From: an uncultured Clostridia bacterium | Lineage (GTDB): Bacteria; Bacillota; Clostridia; Christensenellales; QALW01 | Direction of reading: 5' to 3' | NCBI GenBank assembly: GCA_900550765.1 | Contig: URTC01000098.1 | Span: forward strand, 1-6,558 | DNA length: 6,558 nt | Shown here: piece by piece, positions 4,891 through 6,558 of the stretch | How positions within the stretch are numbered: the first letter of the stretch is position 1 | Layout of the letters: every line of letters begins with the position of its first letter | Translations under genes and position numbers: made by a program | The notes under the pieces: generated by a model | Told to the model about the DNA's origin: nothing | The model's database searches: none | Seen by the model: the letters and a program-made list of their open reading frames with translations, nothing else

Positions 4891-5241
4891 AAAAGAAGCT
4901 TTAACTGCTAAATCGATATATTCACACACGCCGCTGAAATTGCGATCAATATCCAAATTACAAATCCTCAATACCGTTAAATGCATACTCTCTAATTCTT
5001 TGGTGCGCACCTCATCTTTTTTCGCTTGTGCTGCCGTATAATGCTCACCGCCGTCCAGCTCGATCACAAGACCAGCTTTAGCACAGTAAAAATCCGCAAT
5101 ATAATTTCCAATTGCTTTTTGCCGTTGAAAACGGATCGGGTAATCCCGCAAGAATTCATACCAGAGTTTTCGTTCCCATGGCGTCATATTCTTTCGCAGT
5201 TCTTTTGCCAAAAGGATATTGTTTTTGTTATATTTCTTCAT
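4864..5241 (-). CDS. DUF559 / Vsr-like endonuclease domain protein (125 aa)
   Basis: This is a small single-domain protein of the DUF559 family, related to Vsr/MutH-type nucleases of the PD-(D/E)XK fold. Visible features, in order: the helix ELRKNMTPWERKLWYEFLR (14-32), the RFQRQKAIGNYIADFYC strand region with D50, the core VIELDGGEHY (E61, D63, H67), and LRICNLDIDRNFSGVCEYID (91-110), which closes the domain. DNA cleavage is inferred from the fold; the biological target of such stand-alone proteins is unknown. The start ATG (5241-5239) has GAGGG at plus-strand 5253-5249, 7 bases upstream, and that site lies inside a hairpin-repeat A unit. The last codons (PHQKEPS) lie in another repeat unit at 4871-4890, so the usual domain end EYIDLAVK is followed by a repeat-encoded tail. 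It has its own promoter at 5344-5372 and no clear dedicated terminator. Confidence 0.86.
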   Translation of the reverse strand: MKKYNKNNILLAKELRKNMTPWERKLWYEFLRDYPIRFQRQKAIGNYIADFYCAKAGLVIELDGGEHYTAAQAKKDEVRTKELESMHLTVLRICNLDIDRNFSGVCEYIDLAVKASFPHQKEPSK

Positions 5242-5247
5242 TATTTT

Positions 5248-5272
5248 GCCCTCTGCTAAAGTTTACGCTTTT
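5248..5272 (+). repeat. Partial A-unit repeat carrying the endonuclease ribosome binding site
   Basis: CCCTCTGCTAAAG followed by TTTACGCTTTT matches the A-unit pattern (CCCTCTGCTAAACGAG...TTTTCGCTTT). Read on the minus strand, its CCCTC is the GAGGG ribosome binding site of the endonuclease gene. Confidence 0.6.
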
Positions 5273-5343
5273 AACACCCGCTTAAGCGAGCCTGTAGATC
5301 TTTGCATACGCAAAATTCCCATAAAAGCAATCTCTTTCTTCAT

Positions 5344-5372
5344 ACTATAACATTTCCTTTTCAATTTTTCAA
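5344..5372 (-). promoter_or_regulatory. Promoter of the DUF559 endonuclease gene
   Basis: On the minus strand: -35 TTGAAA (plus 5372-5367), 17-bp spacer ending in TGT, -10 TATAGT (plus 5349-5344). Predicted start about 5337 with a leader of roughly 95 bases. The extended -10 ATGTTATAGT resembles those of the two small RNAs. An in-frame leader peptide starting at 5343 would overlap the transcript start and is not credited. Confidence 0.72.
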
Positions 5373-5613
5373 GCCATACCTATAATAAAGAATATTCTAT
5401 TATGGTTGCTGTAAAACCCCTGCTTTTCCCTTAAGAAAAAAATTTTACAACAGATAGCCCGCGCGTTTTTTATCCTTCTCCTTTCTCAAATAAATTTTAA
5501 AAGATTCAAAAAAGGAGTATACCAAACAGATAAGCGAATTGTGCATAAATCCAGTCTGATAAATTATGTTTTCCGTACTACCACTCTACCTATCCCTGCG
5601 TAAAAAATTCTGC
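5373..5613. other. AT-rich intergenic stretch, no gene seen
   Basis: Nothing coding is supported. An inverted repeat TGTAAAA/TTTTACA (5410-5416 with 5443-5449) has a 26-base loop. AAGGAG occurs near 5512 but no start codon follows at a usable distance. A T-run follows GCCCGCGCG near 5466 without a matching stem. Confidence 0.4.
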
Positions 5614-5660
5614 AAAAAAAAACAGAACCGCAGGCGAATGCGCTTGCGGCTCTGTTTTTT
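5614..5660 (-). terminator. Intrinsic terminator of lysS, possibly bidirectional
   Basis: A long stem pairs ACAGA (5622-5626), CCGCA (5628-5632) and GCG (5634-5636) with CGC (5641-5643), TGCGG (5645-5649) and TCTGT (5651-5655), around loop AATG. It has one mismatch and one G-T pair. On the minus strand a run of nine T follows (plus A at 5614-5622); the plus strand also has six T. It lies about 100 bases after the lysS stop. Confidence 0.88.
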
Positions 5661-5763
5661 CCTTCACAAACAACTATAAACAGAATAGGATATAGGCTTT
5701 TTCATTTTTTATCATAAAACTTAATTGAAGAATTGCAACTTACAATGCATCAGAATCCAAACA

Positions 5764-6558
<795 letters not shown>

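Noticed and set aside
5264..5343. 26-codon leader peptide upstream of the endonuclease
   Set aside because: Its ATG directly abuts the -10 box and so would lie upstream of the transcript start; no ribosome binding site.

Overview
The window looks like a chromosomal segment from a gut-type Clostridia, most likely Oscillospiraceae/Ruminococcaceae. This rests on the low-to-mid GC content, strong AGGAGG-type ribosome binding sites, the FeoB plus Cys-rich partner pair, a DUF559 endonuclease gene, and many short hairpin repeats built on CTCCCTC/GAGGGAG. The assignment is inference; no marker gene fixes the species.

Layout, left to right. Bases 1-520 hold the 3' end of feoB and a 57-aa FeoB-associated Cys-rich membrane protein, closed by a bidirectional terminator. 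A 66-aa small gene on the minus strand (525-725, TTG start) converges on that terminator. It is divergent from a cytoplasmic metallophosphoesterase gene (868-1863) that has its own near-consensus promoter. Two 18-bp direct repeats lie between the divergent genes. A bidirectional terminator (1993-2023) separates the phosphoesterase from a convergent 268-aa gene of unknown function (2068-2874, minus). Upstream of that gene is an intrinsic terminator whose T-run touches the ribosome binding site, and beyond it a GC-rich, strongly foldable region (about 2936-3177).

Bases 3245-4860 contain no convincing protein gene. They hold two predicted standalone small RNAs on the plus strand (3282-3373 and 4232-4331). 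Each has an extended -10 promoter, and the two share one architecture despite different sequence: a closing stem P1, hairpins P2, P3 and P4, an identical CGCCAA loop on P4, a possible loop-linker pseudoknot, and a U6 run after P1'. They are interleaved with a dense array of hairpin repeats. This includes a 151-bp direct duplication at exact 579-bp spacing and a 64-bp segment present in two identical copies.

Bases 4864-5241 (minus) encode a DUF559/Vsr-like endonuclease. Its ribosome binding site and its last codons both lie inside members of the same repeat family. The right edge (5764-6558, minus) is the C-terminal half of class II lysyl-tRNA synthetase, with a strong terminator at 5614-5660.

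The two points most worth following are the paired small-RNA family and the physical interlocking of the endonuclease gene with the repeats.
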